A stretch of 5,746 nucleotides of DNA from Candidatus Aenigmatarchaeota archaeon (GTDB lineage: Archaea; Aenigmatarchaeota; Aenigmatarchaeia; QMZP01), in NCBI GenBank assembly GCA_016202745.1, contig JACQOB010000151.1, positions 1 to 5,746 on the forward strand. The letters are read 5' to 3'. The notes under the pieces are model-generated. The model did no database searches and was not told the DNA's origin. It saw only the letters and a program-made list of their open reading frames with translations. The position numbers were made by a program, and so were the translations under genes. Of the stretch, positions 1 to 4,733 are shown piece after piece (position 1 is the first letter of the stretch; every line of letters starts with the position of its first letter).

Positions 1-377
1 TATTCGCAGCTTATCTGGCTCGCTATCCCTATGTACCTCTCGAGTTCAGGCCCCGACAGGCTGATCTGCTGGTCAAGCAGGGCGAGCTTCCTTATCGTCA
101 GGTCCGCCTTTGCCGGGTCTGACGGCGATATGTCGTCGAAGCTTATGCCAAGCTCCGGCCCGTATATTGCCGGCACCCCGCTGGGCACCACCCCTGACAG
201 GGAAGCCACTACGTCAGGCGATTCCGGCACTGCTGAAACAGCTCCGGTCACGGCCATCCTCGTGACATCCCCCTTGAGCTGGCCAAGCTGGAGAGAGTTG
301 AAGGCGACGACAGCCAGGGCCAGCACCAGCAGCCCGGCCGCGACCTTTTCAGTGGCACTTCCTTTTTGCTCCGTCAT
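1..377 (-). CDS. Single-span membrane-anchored protein, 3' end cut by window edge
   Basis: Last visible gene of the leftward operon. Its ATG overlaps the TGA of the gene before it by four bases (ATGA, 374-377), so translation is probably coupled. 125 complete codons are visible and the reading frame is open to base 1; the final two bases (TA) leave Tyr or a stop possible. The protein has a short charged N-terminus, one hydrophobic helix at about residues 12-27 (AAGLLVLALAVVAF), then a soluble part with a Pro/Gly/Ser-rich linker (about 45-72) and a region containing YGPELGISFDD and LERYIGIASQISCE. The topology suggests an extracytoplasmic domain tethered to the membrane. A single Cys (124) lies at the very edge; if the gene continues, a cysteine cluster may follow, but that is recollection of similar archaeal proteins and not visible here. 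No function can be assigned. Its position after Met-rich and copper-type genes suggests a role in the same pathway. Confidence 0.82.
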   Translation of the reverse strand, partial: MTEQKGSATEKVAAGLLVLALAVVAFNSLQLGQLKGDVTRMAVTGAVSAVPESPDVVASLSGVVPSGVPAIYGPELGISFDDISPSDPAKADLTIRKLALLDQQISLSGPELERYIGIASQISCE

Positions 378-658
378 GTGCCTGCACCCCTCATCATGGG
401 ACAGTGTTCAGTCATGTCATTGATTTCATTGTCTGTGAGCCCCATGTGCTCCTTCATTTCCTGCTTCATCTGTTCTATGTCTCCCCTGTCATGCGCCTGG
501 CCCATGTGCGCTCCCATCATGCCGGCACCGTTCATCATGCCTGCCATGGCGTTATTCTCGTATGTTCCCCTGTTGTCCATGTGTGCTTTCGCCAGCCCAG
601 CAAGCAGCAATCCTGCCGTTGCCAGGACAAGCAAGGAAAGCATGAAAGTCTTCTGCAT
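374..658 (-). CDS. Small secreted Met/His-rich protein, likely copper-binding
   Basis: A 94-residue protein. The start is chosen because a strong SD (GGAGGTGG, 663-670) lies four bases upstream of the ATG, and because translation from here begins with a clear signal peptide: Lys3, hydrophobic core 5-23, and AKA (23-25) as a likely signal peptidase site. The mature part of about 69 residues holds 13 Met (including MM pairs at 41-42, 47-48 and 88-89), five His (26, 51, 56, 71, 85) and one Cys (86) in an EHCPMM motif near the C-terminus. Met/His-rich low-complexity segments of this kind are known to bind Cu(I) or Ag(I) outside the cytoplasm. An extracytoplasmic copper scavenger or carrier is therefore inferred. 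Predicted cleavage would leave His26 as the mature N-terminus. Residues 59-85 look helical (QMKQEMKEHM). The frame stays open upstream to 751, but that extension has no SD and would bury the signal peptide. Confidence 0.85.
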   Translation of the reverse strand: MQKTFMLSLLVLATAGLLLAGLAKAHMDNRGTYENNAMAGMMNGAGMMGAHMGQAHDRGDIEQMKQEMKEHMGLTDNEINDMTEHCPMMRGAGT

Positions 659-662
659 TTTT

Positions 663-670
663 CCACCTCC
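663..670 (-). promoter_or_regulatory. Strong Shine-Dalgarno that fixes the start of the Met-rich gene
   Basis: On the minus strand GGAGGTGG is followed by AAAA and then ATG at 658. It is one of the best SD matches in the window and decides between this start and in-frame Met codons farther upstream (739 and 751), which lack one. Confidence 0.75.
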
Positions 671-709
671 TGTCCTGGAATGGAATGAAACCGCAGATAT
701 AGGTACCGG

Positions 710-723
710 TGAAACTAGTTTCA
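710..723. promoter_or_regulatory. 14-base perfect palindrome, candidate operator
   Basis: TGAAACTAGTTTCA reads the same on both strands. It lies in the 102-base gap between the glycine-zipper membrane gene and the Met-rich gene, about 50 bases upstream of the latter's ATG. A weak TATA-like CTATATC (minus strand, 696-702) sits just downstream of it, at a distance that could give a short leader containing the SD. Together these could form a separate promoter-operator for the last genes of the operon. The half-site TGAAA also occurs in the elements of the divergent promoter region at 3319-3411. No binding protein is known. Confidence 0.35.
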
Positions 724-760
724 TGAATGTGTCCTGCATTTTTTCATACAATAACAGGCC

Positions 761-1480
761 TCACTGGAACAGGATTGACCTGGGGCCATAAACGATGATC
801 CAGCTGGTTATCATGGTCAGGAGGAACACGAAGGTGACGTAGATGGAGAAGCTGTAGCTCTTCATTTCCCTCGGGTTTATCTCCTTCCCCTCTATCAGGT
901 GGTTCACGTCCTTGTAAATCATGTAGATGAGGCCTGAAAGGATTATGATGCTGGCCCCGAATATCAGGGGGAAGAACAGCAGGACGTTCTCGTTGAGCAG
1001 CATGAAGGTGGTCATTGCGCCCATCAGGCCGCCCATGAAGCCGGCCATCAGGCCTTCCATTATGCCCATTATGCCGCAGCAGCGGCCGCTGTAGGCGCCG
1101 AAAAGCATTCCCACCACCATGCCGTAGCCTGCCCCCACAAACATGCCGTTGGTCGCCCCAAGTATCGCCCCCATGAGGAAGCCTGAAAGCATGCCGTTGG
1201 TCATGCCTATCATCATACCGGTCTGGCACGTCACGTTCCTGTGGTATGCCCTCATATGCCAGAGGGCTGAGCCGTTTATGGTGACGGCGAGCACCAGGTA
1301 GGCTATGTACGCTCCGTATCCCCTTGCATTAAACCTTGGCTGGTTTATGAAAAATGCATAATAGGCCGCCAATTCAATTACAGCCAGGATAATAAGCGTC
1401 AATAAGGCTATCTTCAGCATCCTCCTCTCAACGTGGAACCTTGTCTTGTCAAAGAAAAGGTGGGACAGCAAGAAGCCCAT
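761..1480 (-). CDS. Polytopic membrane protein with Gly-xxx repeat and Met stripe
   Basis: A 239-residue integral membrane protein of a family I cannot name. Visible parts: N-terminal helix at about 22-46, second helix at about 55-75, a Gly/Met-rich region 85-160, and helices at about 163-189 and 212-232, with a short charged loop (190-208) between the last two. In the central region Gly falls at every fourth residue from 88 to 136 (13 in a row), then, after one three-residue step, at 139, 143, 147 and 151. Met recurs in fixed register beside it (89, 93, 97, 113, 121, 125, 141, 145, 149, 153). Cys occurs at 85, 134 and 135, and Glu at 142. Such spacing suggests tightly packed helices, and Met/Cys side chains suggest Cu(I) passage or binding; this is inference. 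The start is one base after the stop of the HMA gene (TGATATG). Met21 is an alternative start, but its AGGAGG abuts the ATG, which is too close. Confidence 0.85.
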   Translation of the reverse strand: MGFLLSHLFFDKTRFHVERRMLKIALLTLIILAVIELAAYYAFFINQPRFNARGYGAYIAYLVLAVTINGSALWHMRAYHRNVTCQTGMMIGMTNGMLSGFLMGAILGATNGMFVGAGYGMVVGMLFGAYSGRCCGIMGIMEGLMAGFMGGLMGAMTTFMLLNENVLLFFPLIFGASIIILSGLIYMIYKDVNHLIEGKEINPREMKSYSFSIYVTFVFLLTMITSWIIVYGPRSILFQ

Positions 1481-1481
1481 A

Positions 1482-1685
1482 TCATACCACTTTGTAGCCT
1501 GCCTTCTGTATCGCCGCCTTCAGTTCCTTCATGCCCACTTTCGCAGGGTCGAATTCCGCCGAGACCTTGCCTGCCTTGACGTCAACAGAGGCCTTGGCGC
1601 CTATTTCCCTCACTGCCTTCTTTATGGAATTCTCGCATGAGGCGCAGTGCATTCCCTTCACGTTCAGGGTAATTTTTTCTGTCAT
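1482..1685 (-). CDS. HMA-domain metallochaperone, CopZ-like
   Basis: A 67-residue stand-alone heavy-metal-associated domain, the usual size for a CopZ/Atx1-type copper chaperone. The N-terminal strand (TEKITLNVKG) is followed by the metal-binding loop GMHCASC with Cys14 and Cys17, then helix ENSIKKAVREI, strands SVDVKAGKVSAEF, helix MKELKAAIQKAG and final strand YKVV: the full βαββαβ order. In this family the two Cys bind Cu(I) in the cytoplasm and hand it to a membrane transporter or a regulator. Its usual partner, a CopA-type ATPase, is not in this window. The gene lies 11 bases after the cupredoxin gene, with SD AGGTG at 1694-1698, and its TGA is one base before the next ATG. The same frame is open farther upstream, but those residues have no family likeness and overlap the cupredoxin gene. 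Copper rather than another soft metal is inferred from neighbours. Confidence 0.93.
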   Translation of the reverse strand: MTEKITLNVKGMHCASCENSIKKAVREIGAKASVDVKAGKVSAEFDPAKVGMKELKAAIQKAGYKVV

Positions 1686-1696
1686 TATAGCCACAC

Positions 1697-2152
1697 CTAA
1701 GCCTGCACTATTATCTGGCCCTTGCCCATGTTCATGCCGCAGGAGAATGGTATTGTCCCCGGGCTGCCGGCCGTAAATTCTATCGTCCTGTCTTCGGGAG
1801 TCAGCCTCTTGGCTATGCCAAGGGCAGGTATCCTTACAAATGAGTAGCACCCTATGAGTTTGTTTTCTGATTCCAGATCGCCAACTATCCTCACCTTCTG
1901 GCCCTGCTTGGCGTAGATCTTATTGGGGTAATAATTGTAATCCTTGAACTGCAGCTTCACTTCCTTGACGGCTGCATTGTCCGCAATGGCATCCCCATTA
2001 TCCAGCGGCCTTTCAACAGAGCCGACAGCGTTCCCGGTGCTCCCGAACGCGCTGTTTATGTAGATCTGCGACGCGGCGGCGATAATGAAAAGCAGTATAA
2101 CTGCCGGGCCTATTATCTTCACCATACCTGAGACATCATCTTTCGTTGCCAT
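1697..2152 (-). CDS. Membrane-anchored cupredoxin-like protein
   Basis: About 151 residues. A short N-terminus with one hydrophobic helix (about 12-30, IIGPAVILLFIIAAA) anchors a domain outside the cytoplasm. A linker follows at 36-64, then a cupredoxin-like β-domain: VKLQFKDYNYYPNKI (65-79), AKQGQKVRIVGDL (81-93), GCYSFVRIPALGI (101-113) and PGTIPFSCGMNMGKG (131-145). Cys102, Cys138, Met140 and Met142 sit where cupredoxins place metal ligands. The classical first His is replaced by Cys and the usual second His is absent, as in a known subgroup with an FxCGMxM motif found with copper genes. That makes Cu(I) binding more likely than blue-copper electron transfer. Met at 2161 is an equally possible start; both overlap the end of the peptidase gene by 17-26 bases. 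A TATA-like box at 2188-2197 may give this gene its own promoter. Confidence 0.85.
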   Translation of the reverse strand: MATKDDVSGMVKIIGPAVILLFIIAAASQIYINSAFGSTGNAVGSVERPLDNGDAIADNAAVKEVKLQFKDYNYYPNKIYAKQGQKVRIVGDLESENKLIGCYSFVRIPALGIAKRLTPEDRTIEFTAGSPGTIPFSCGMNMGKGQIIVQA

Positions 2153-2885
2153 AGTATTCATTAACCTTAATCTTTGCGCCTTTAAGGTATTTATAAGTTC
2201 CCTGAACAATTTGCACATACTTATCCGCCGCAGCCTCTTCTATGTCAAGTTCTCTATGGAAACTTTTTAGTATCCAGAATGGGCTGAAACGCATCAGGGA
2301 GGCTGATAGCTTGAGGACGGAAGCCCTGCTTTTCACATGCGCCAGCTCGTGGAGAATAACGGCCTCCAACTCCTTCCTTCTTAATATGTCCATCATTCCG
2401 ATTGATATTACGATGGCCGACCTGAAGCTCCTGAAGGAGAAGGCAAACGGCCTTGGATTCTTTACGGCGTATACCCTGGGCGGCCTGATGCCGAGCGTCT
2501 TCGAGTGCCTGCTGATGAAGCTTGTTATGGCGGTGCCTTTCACCTCAACGCTCCTGCCGGAGTAAAGGAAATAAAGGGGGATCACTACAAAGCCTGCCAC
2601 TGTGGAGAAAAGGAGGGCTGACGGGACTGCCAGGACCGCAAGGCCAAGCGGGCTCTCGAAACACGGCAGGCACAGGAAGCCGCATGCTGCATTTGTTGTG
2701 AACAGCGAAATGGGGAAGAAAAGGCCAAACAGATGGGCATATATCAGGCCTATTTTTGCCTTGCTGGAAAGCCTCCGCATCTTCAGGAATGTAAAGGCGG
2801 CCACAGCCAAAGCAACCGATACGCCTGCCAGGATGAATTTGCTGTTGTCAATCACAACCTCAACAAAACAGGCGTCTATCGGCAT
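2136..2885 (-). CDS. Membrane zinc metallopeptidase, M56/M48-like (BlaR1-type partner)
   Basis: A 249-residue integral membrane protease. Three hydrophobic segments (about 15-35, 44-66 and 81-108) precede a cytoplasmic catalytic part with HELAH at 179-183 (zinc ligands His179 and His183, catalytic Glu180). A downstream ExxxD motif (Glu217-AAA-Asp221) supplies the third ligand as in gluzincin families M48 and M56. The spacing and the sequence RELDIEEAAAD resemble BlaR1/MecR1 proteases. No penicillin-sensor domain is present; four Cys lie in the hydrophobic N-terminal half (6, 68, 72, 75) and could sense metal or redox state, which is inference. The gene shares one base with the stop of the BlaI-like regulator gene (TAATG), so the two are translated together. 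This supports a regulator-protease pair in which the protease inactivates the repressor on a signal. Whether it belongs to M48 or M56 cannot be settled by eye. Confidence 0.88.
   Translation of the reverse strand: MPIDACFVEVVIDNSKFILAGVSVALAVAAFTFLKMRRLSSKAKIGLIYAHLFGLFFPISLFTTNAACGFLCLPCFESPLGLAVLAVPSALLFSTVAGFVVIPLYFLYSGRSVEVKGTAITSFISRHSKTLGIRPPRVYAVKNPRPFAFSFRSFRSAIVISIGMMDILRRKELEAVILHELAHVKSRASVLKLSASLMRFSPFWILKSFHRELDIEEAAADKYVQIVQGTYKYLKGAKIKVNEYYGNER
2188..2197 (-). promoter_or_regulatory. Candidate internal TATA box before the cupredoxin gene
   Basis: On the minus strand CTTATAAATA lies inside the 3' end of the peptidase gene. Its centre is about 32 bases from ATG 2161 and 41 from ATG 2152. 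In archaea transcription begins about 25-27 bases beyond the TATA centre, which would give a near-leaderless mRNA starting at 2161 or a 15-base leader for 2152. The same geometry is seen at the DsbA-like gene on the other strand. It would allow the metal-handling genes to be expressed without the two regulatory genes. Confidence 0.35.
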
Positions 2886-3280
2886 TATATTCCCCTCCGT
2901 TTGGCCCTGCGGCTCTTCGAGAAGCGCTCGTTGAAATAGCTGACAGCGCTTTCGCCGAAATTGTATATGATCTTGTCAACTATATTTTCAACAATAGACC
3001 TGTCAAGGTCAGCCTTTGACTTGAGGGGGGAATATATATAGTGCACCCCCCCGGGCCCTGTTTCCGCCTGCCTCATCACCATGCCCTTTTTGTATAGCCT
3101 GTCAAGGCAGACAGCCACGCTGGTCAGCGCGATCTTATTCCTTTTCCTGAGAATGCGGTAAATATCCCTCACCCTGGCCTCCCGGCTGTTCCAGAGGACA
3201 CCCAGAATGGCCGATTCCTGGGGGCTGAGAACGGATTCATAGCCCTTCTTGTGCAGCCTGATTTTTTCTATCATCACCAT
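2885..3280 (-). CDS. BlaI/MecI-family winged-helix transcriptional regulator
   Basis: A 131-residue protein, near the usual 120-130 of the family. A winged-helix domain spans about 17-87: SPQESAILGVLWNSREARVRDIY is a typical BlaI start, with the recognition helix around IALTSVAVCLDRLYKKG (50-66) and the wing at VHYIYSPL (79-86). The C-terminal helices (90-120) form the dimerisation part in known members. It ends in a basic tail (KSRRAKRRG). It has a single Cys (58) and lacks the C-terminal CxCxxxxCxC of CopY, so direct copper sensing in the CopY manner is unlikely; the peptidase that follows is the more likely sensor. The start at 3280 has SD AGGTGAT (3289-3295) eight bases upstream. The TATA box at 3320-3327, with a shared element upstream of it, suggests autoregulation. 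Likely role: repressor of this operon and perhaps of the divergent DsbA-like gene. Confidence 0.92.
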   Translation of the reverse strand: MVMIEKIRLHKKGYESVLSPQESAILGVLWNSREARVRDIYRILRKRNKIALTSVAVCLDRLYKKGMVMRQAETGPGGVHYIYSPLKSKADLDRSIVENIVDKIIYNFGESAVSYFNERFSKSRRAKRRGI

Positions 3281-3318
3281 CTTGCAGAATCACCTGTTTT
3301 AAATTATGATGCAAGCCA

Positions 3319-3344
3319 TTTATAAACTTTTTCATGTTTTGTAA
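3319..3344 (-). promoter_or_regulatory. Leftward promoter: shared element plus TATA box
   Basis: On the minus strand TTACAAAACATGAAAA (3329-3344) is followed at once by AG and TTTATAAA (3319-3326 region). The TATA centre lies about 43 bases from the BlaI-like ATG, predicting a leader of about 15-18 bases that just contains the SD at 3289-3295. The upstream 16-base element recurs on the other strand at the DsbA-like promoter. Confidence 0.6.
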
Positions 3345-3385
3345 GGGTCCGGTTGGATTCAATCCGCCCCATTTCATAATATGTT

Positions 3386-3411
3386 TTACAAAAAATGAAA
3401 AGCTTTATATA
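3386..3411 (+). promoter_or_regulatory. Rightward promoter of the DsbA-like gene
   Basis: TTACAAAAAATGAAAA (3386-3401) is followed by GC and TTTATATA (3404-3411). The TATA centre is 30 bases from ATG 3437, so transcription is expected to begin only a few bases before the start codon, giving a leaderless or near-leaderless mRNA. An AGGT at 3426-3429 is the only weak SD candidate and would fall outside such a transcript. The upstream element matches that of the leftward promoter. Confidence 0.65.
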
Positions 3412-3436
3412 CTGGTAATGCCCATAGGTTAATAAC

Positions 3437-4174
3437 ATGCCGGAAGAGACGCCGCAGCCAAAAAGAAGCCCCTGGATGGTAGTTTCTGTATTGCTCGGCG
3501 TGCTGCTTGTAGCTTCAATGTACTGGAATTTTGCGATAACCGCCCAGGTTGTAGGCAGGCTTGGAGCCGGAGGCGCAGTGGTAGTGCCTGCAGCAGGGTC
3601 TCCAGTGCCGCCAGCCGCAGGCGGGGATGGTGCGCCGCTGGGAGGGAGCGTGGCAGTATCAGCTGACGATGATCCAGCTCTTGGACCTGCGAATGCAAAG
3701 GTCACCGTTATAGAATTCTCCGATTTCCAGTGCCCGTTTTGCAAGAGGTTCTTTGACCAGACCCTTGGACAGATAAAATCAGATTATGTTGAAACAGGGA
3801 AGATAAGGTTTGCCTACAGGGACTTCCCGCTTGACTCGATCCACCCCAACGCAAGGCCGGCGGCCATGGCGGCTGAATGCGCCAATGAGCAGGGCAAGTT
3901 CTGGGAATTCCATGACAAAATCTTCCAGAACCAGCAGTCCATGTCAACTGAGAGCTACAAGCAATGGGCTGCCGAGCTCGGCCTGGACGCTGGGCAATTC
4001 AACTCCTGCGTTGATTCGAACAAATATGCGCAGGAGGTTGAGAAGGATTTCCAGGACGGGGTGGCTGCAGGAGTGAGCGGGACGCCGACTGTGTTCGTGA
4101 ACGGACAGAAGATAGTCGGGGCGCAGCCCTTTGAGGCGTTCCAGGCCGCTATCGAGCAGGCGCTGGCCGCCTAA
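3437..4174 (+). CDS. Membrane-anchored DsbA/thioredoxin-fold oxidoreductase
   Basis: A 245-residue protein. The N-terminal cytoplasmic tail is followed by one membrane helix (about 13-34), a Gly/Ala/Pro-rich linker (42-72) and then a DsbA-like domain outside the cytoplasm. The active site is FQCPFCKRF with Cys99 and Cys102; the cis-proline loop is SGTPTVFVNG (Pro217). The helical insert includes HPNARPAAMAAECANEQGKFWEFHD (136-160). A second Cys pair, 148 and 191, is typical of this Thioredoxin_4/DsbA group and may form a structural or exchange disulfide. Such proteins catalyse disulfide formation or exchange in exported proteins, or keep metal-binding thiols in the right state. It is divergently transcribed from the BlaI-like regulator gene and carries the same promoter element. 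Three residues before the motif, FSD, and QC PFC match the family well. No VKOR or DsbB partner is recognisable in the window. Confidence 0.94.
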   Translation: MPEETPQPKRSPWMVVSVLLGVLLVASMYWNFAITAQVVGRLGAGGAVVVPAAGSPVPPAAGGDGAPLGGSVAVSADDDPALGPANAKVTVIEFSDFQCPFCKRFFDQTLGQIKSDYVETGKIRFAYRDFPLDSIHPNARPAAMAAECANEQGKFWEFHDKIFQNQQSMSTESYKQWAAELGLDAGQFNSCVDSNKYAQEVEKDFQDGVAAGVSGTPTVFVNGQKIVGAQPFEAFQAAIEQALAA

Positions 4175-4193
4175 GAAGTGTTTTAAATAATGT

Positions 4194-4204
4194 CTTTATA
4201 ATAT
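4194..4204 (+). promoter_or_regulatory. Candidate TATA box for the CPGC membrane gene
   Basis: CTTTATAATAT lies 20 bases after the stop of the DsbA-like gene. Transcription would begin near 4224, giving a leader of about 50 bases that includes SD GGTGG at 4265-4269, six bases before ATG 4276. It suggests that the next two genes can be transcribed apart from the DsbA-like gene. It lacks the TTACAAAA element seen at 3386. Confidence 0.45.
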
Positions 4205-4275
4205 GATGTGGGTGAATGCCAATTTCAAGGGTGCGGAAGTACATTGACAGTGAGCCTGCCTAATGGTGGCAAAGT

Positions 4276-4722
4276 ATGCTTATTATAGATATCCTTAAGA
4301 CAAAAGCGTATGGCCCGATAGCAGCTGTTTCAGCAGCAATTATGCTCATCGCCTACCCGTATGCCCAGACGCTTGGATACAACATCGACCTCTGGTTTGA
4401 AATCATTACTCCCTTTAATCTCGCGCTGTACATGATATTCTCCGCCCTGTTCGGCATCTTGCTGTCGCTCCAGATATACAACCTCCGGCAGCCGAAGGCC
4501 TGCAGGCTGAAAAGCGCCGGAAGCGGCGCAGCAGGCTCCTTCATAAGCTTCATGGCAATACAGTGCCCGGGGTGCATTTCCATCGCCTCGCTTTTCCTGC
4601 CGATTGCAACCACCACCGTCCTTGCAATCTATAACATCTGGATAACGCTTGCCGGAATAGGGCTGCTTGTCATTGGGCTGTATCTGCTGGGCGGATTTAA
4701 GAATACAGAGACGATGAAATAA
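4276..4722 (+). CDS. Four-helix membrane protein with intramembrane CPGC motif
   Basis: A 148-residue integral membrane protein of no family I can name. Hydrophobic helices lie at about 12-32, 47-68, 85-110 and 113-138. The third is preceded by a Gly/Ala/Ser stretch (SAGSGAAGS, 80-88) and carries Cys97-Pro-Gly-Cys100 within or at the edge of the membrane (FMAIQCPGC). A further Cys76 lies in the basic loop between helices 2 and 3. CxxC next to a membrane face suggests thiol-disulfide exchange with the DsbA-like neighbour, or metal binding comparable to the CPC of metal ATPases; both are inference. SD GGTGG (4265-4269) supports this start. The gap to the next gene is 11 bases, so it forms an operon with the DUF302 gene. 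Confidence 0.85.
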   Translation: MLIIDILKTKAYGPIAAVSAAIMLIAYPYAQTLGYNIDLWFEIITPFNLALYMIFSALFGILLSLQIYNLRQPKACRLKSAGSGAAGSFISFMAIQCPGCISIASLFLPIATTTVLAIYNIWITLAGIGLLVIGLYLLGGFKNTETMK

Positions 4723-4733
4723 TTGGTGATGTC

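Larger units (their letters stand above)
641..743. repeat. Degenerate direct repeat around the start of the Met-rich gene
   Basis: Bases 641-662 and 722-743 match at 19 of 22 positions (CATGAA-GT-T-CTGCATTTTT) and lie 81 bases apart, exactly 27 codons. Read on the minus strand both copies contain an A-run, ATGCAG and the start of MQ(K/D)TFM, so the upstream copy looks like a second, decayed translation start for the same protein. Only the downstream copy has an SD. A local duplication is one explanation; chance similarity cannot be excluded. Confidence 0.5.
3319..3411. repeat. Imperfect 26-base inverted repeat spanning divergent promoters
   Basis: Bases 3319-3344 and the complement of 3386-3411 agree at 22 of 26 positions, separated by 41 bases. 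Each arm contains a TATA box and the element TTACAAAA-N-ATGAAAA, itself a loose dyad TTACA-N5-TGAAA. A smaller perfect dyad, GGATT-C-AATCC (3355-3365), lies near the centre. The arrangement looks like paired operator-promoter units for one regulator. Part of the match is AT-rich promoter sequence and so is less surprising than the number suggests. Confidence 0.6.

Noticed and set aside
659..751. N-terminal extension of the Met-rich protein to Met at 751
   Set aside because: It would bury a clear signal peptide and ignore the strong SD at 663-670; the upstream Met codons lack an SD.
31..791. Plus-strand open frames opposite the last operon genes
   Set aside because: They are the complements of Met-, Gly- and Ala-rich minus-strand genes and show no domain, SD or neighbour support.
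1686..1850. Longer start for the HMA gene
   Set aside because: The added residues overlap the cupredoxin gene in another frame and fall outside the HMA fold; the ATG at 1685 has a suitable SD.
2885..3280. Naming the BlaI-like regulator CopY
   Set aside because: It lacks the C-terminal CxCxxxxCxC copper motif and has only one Cys, and no TACANNTGTA cop box is seen in its promoter region.
3355..3365. GGATT-C-AATCC dyad as a terminator or separate operator
   Set aside because: The arms are only five bases and there is no T-run; it is noted only as part of the divergent promoter region.
3304..3744. Long minus-strand open frame antisense to the DsbA-like gene
   Set aside because: Low-complexity Ala/Pro/Thr translation opposite the Gly/Ala-rich linker; it crosses the divergent promoters and has no family likeness.
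4216..4263. 15-codon ORF in frame with, and just before, the CPGC membrane gene
   Set aside because: Its ATG lies upstream of the transcription start expected from the TATA box at 4194-4204, its SD would abut the ATG, and the peptide has no recognisable feature.
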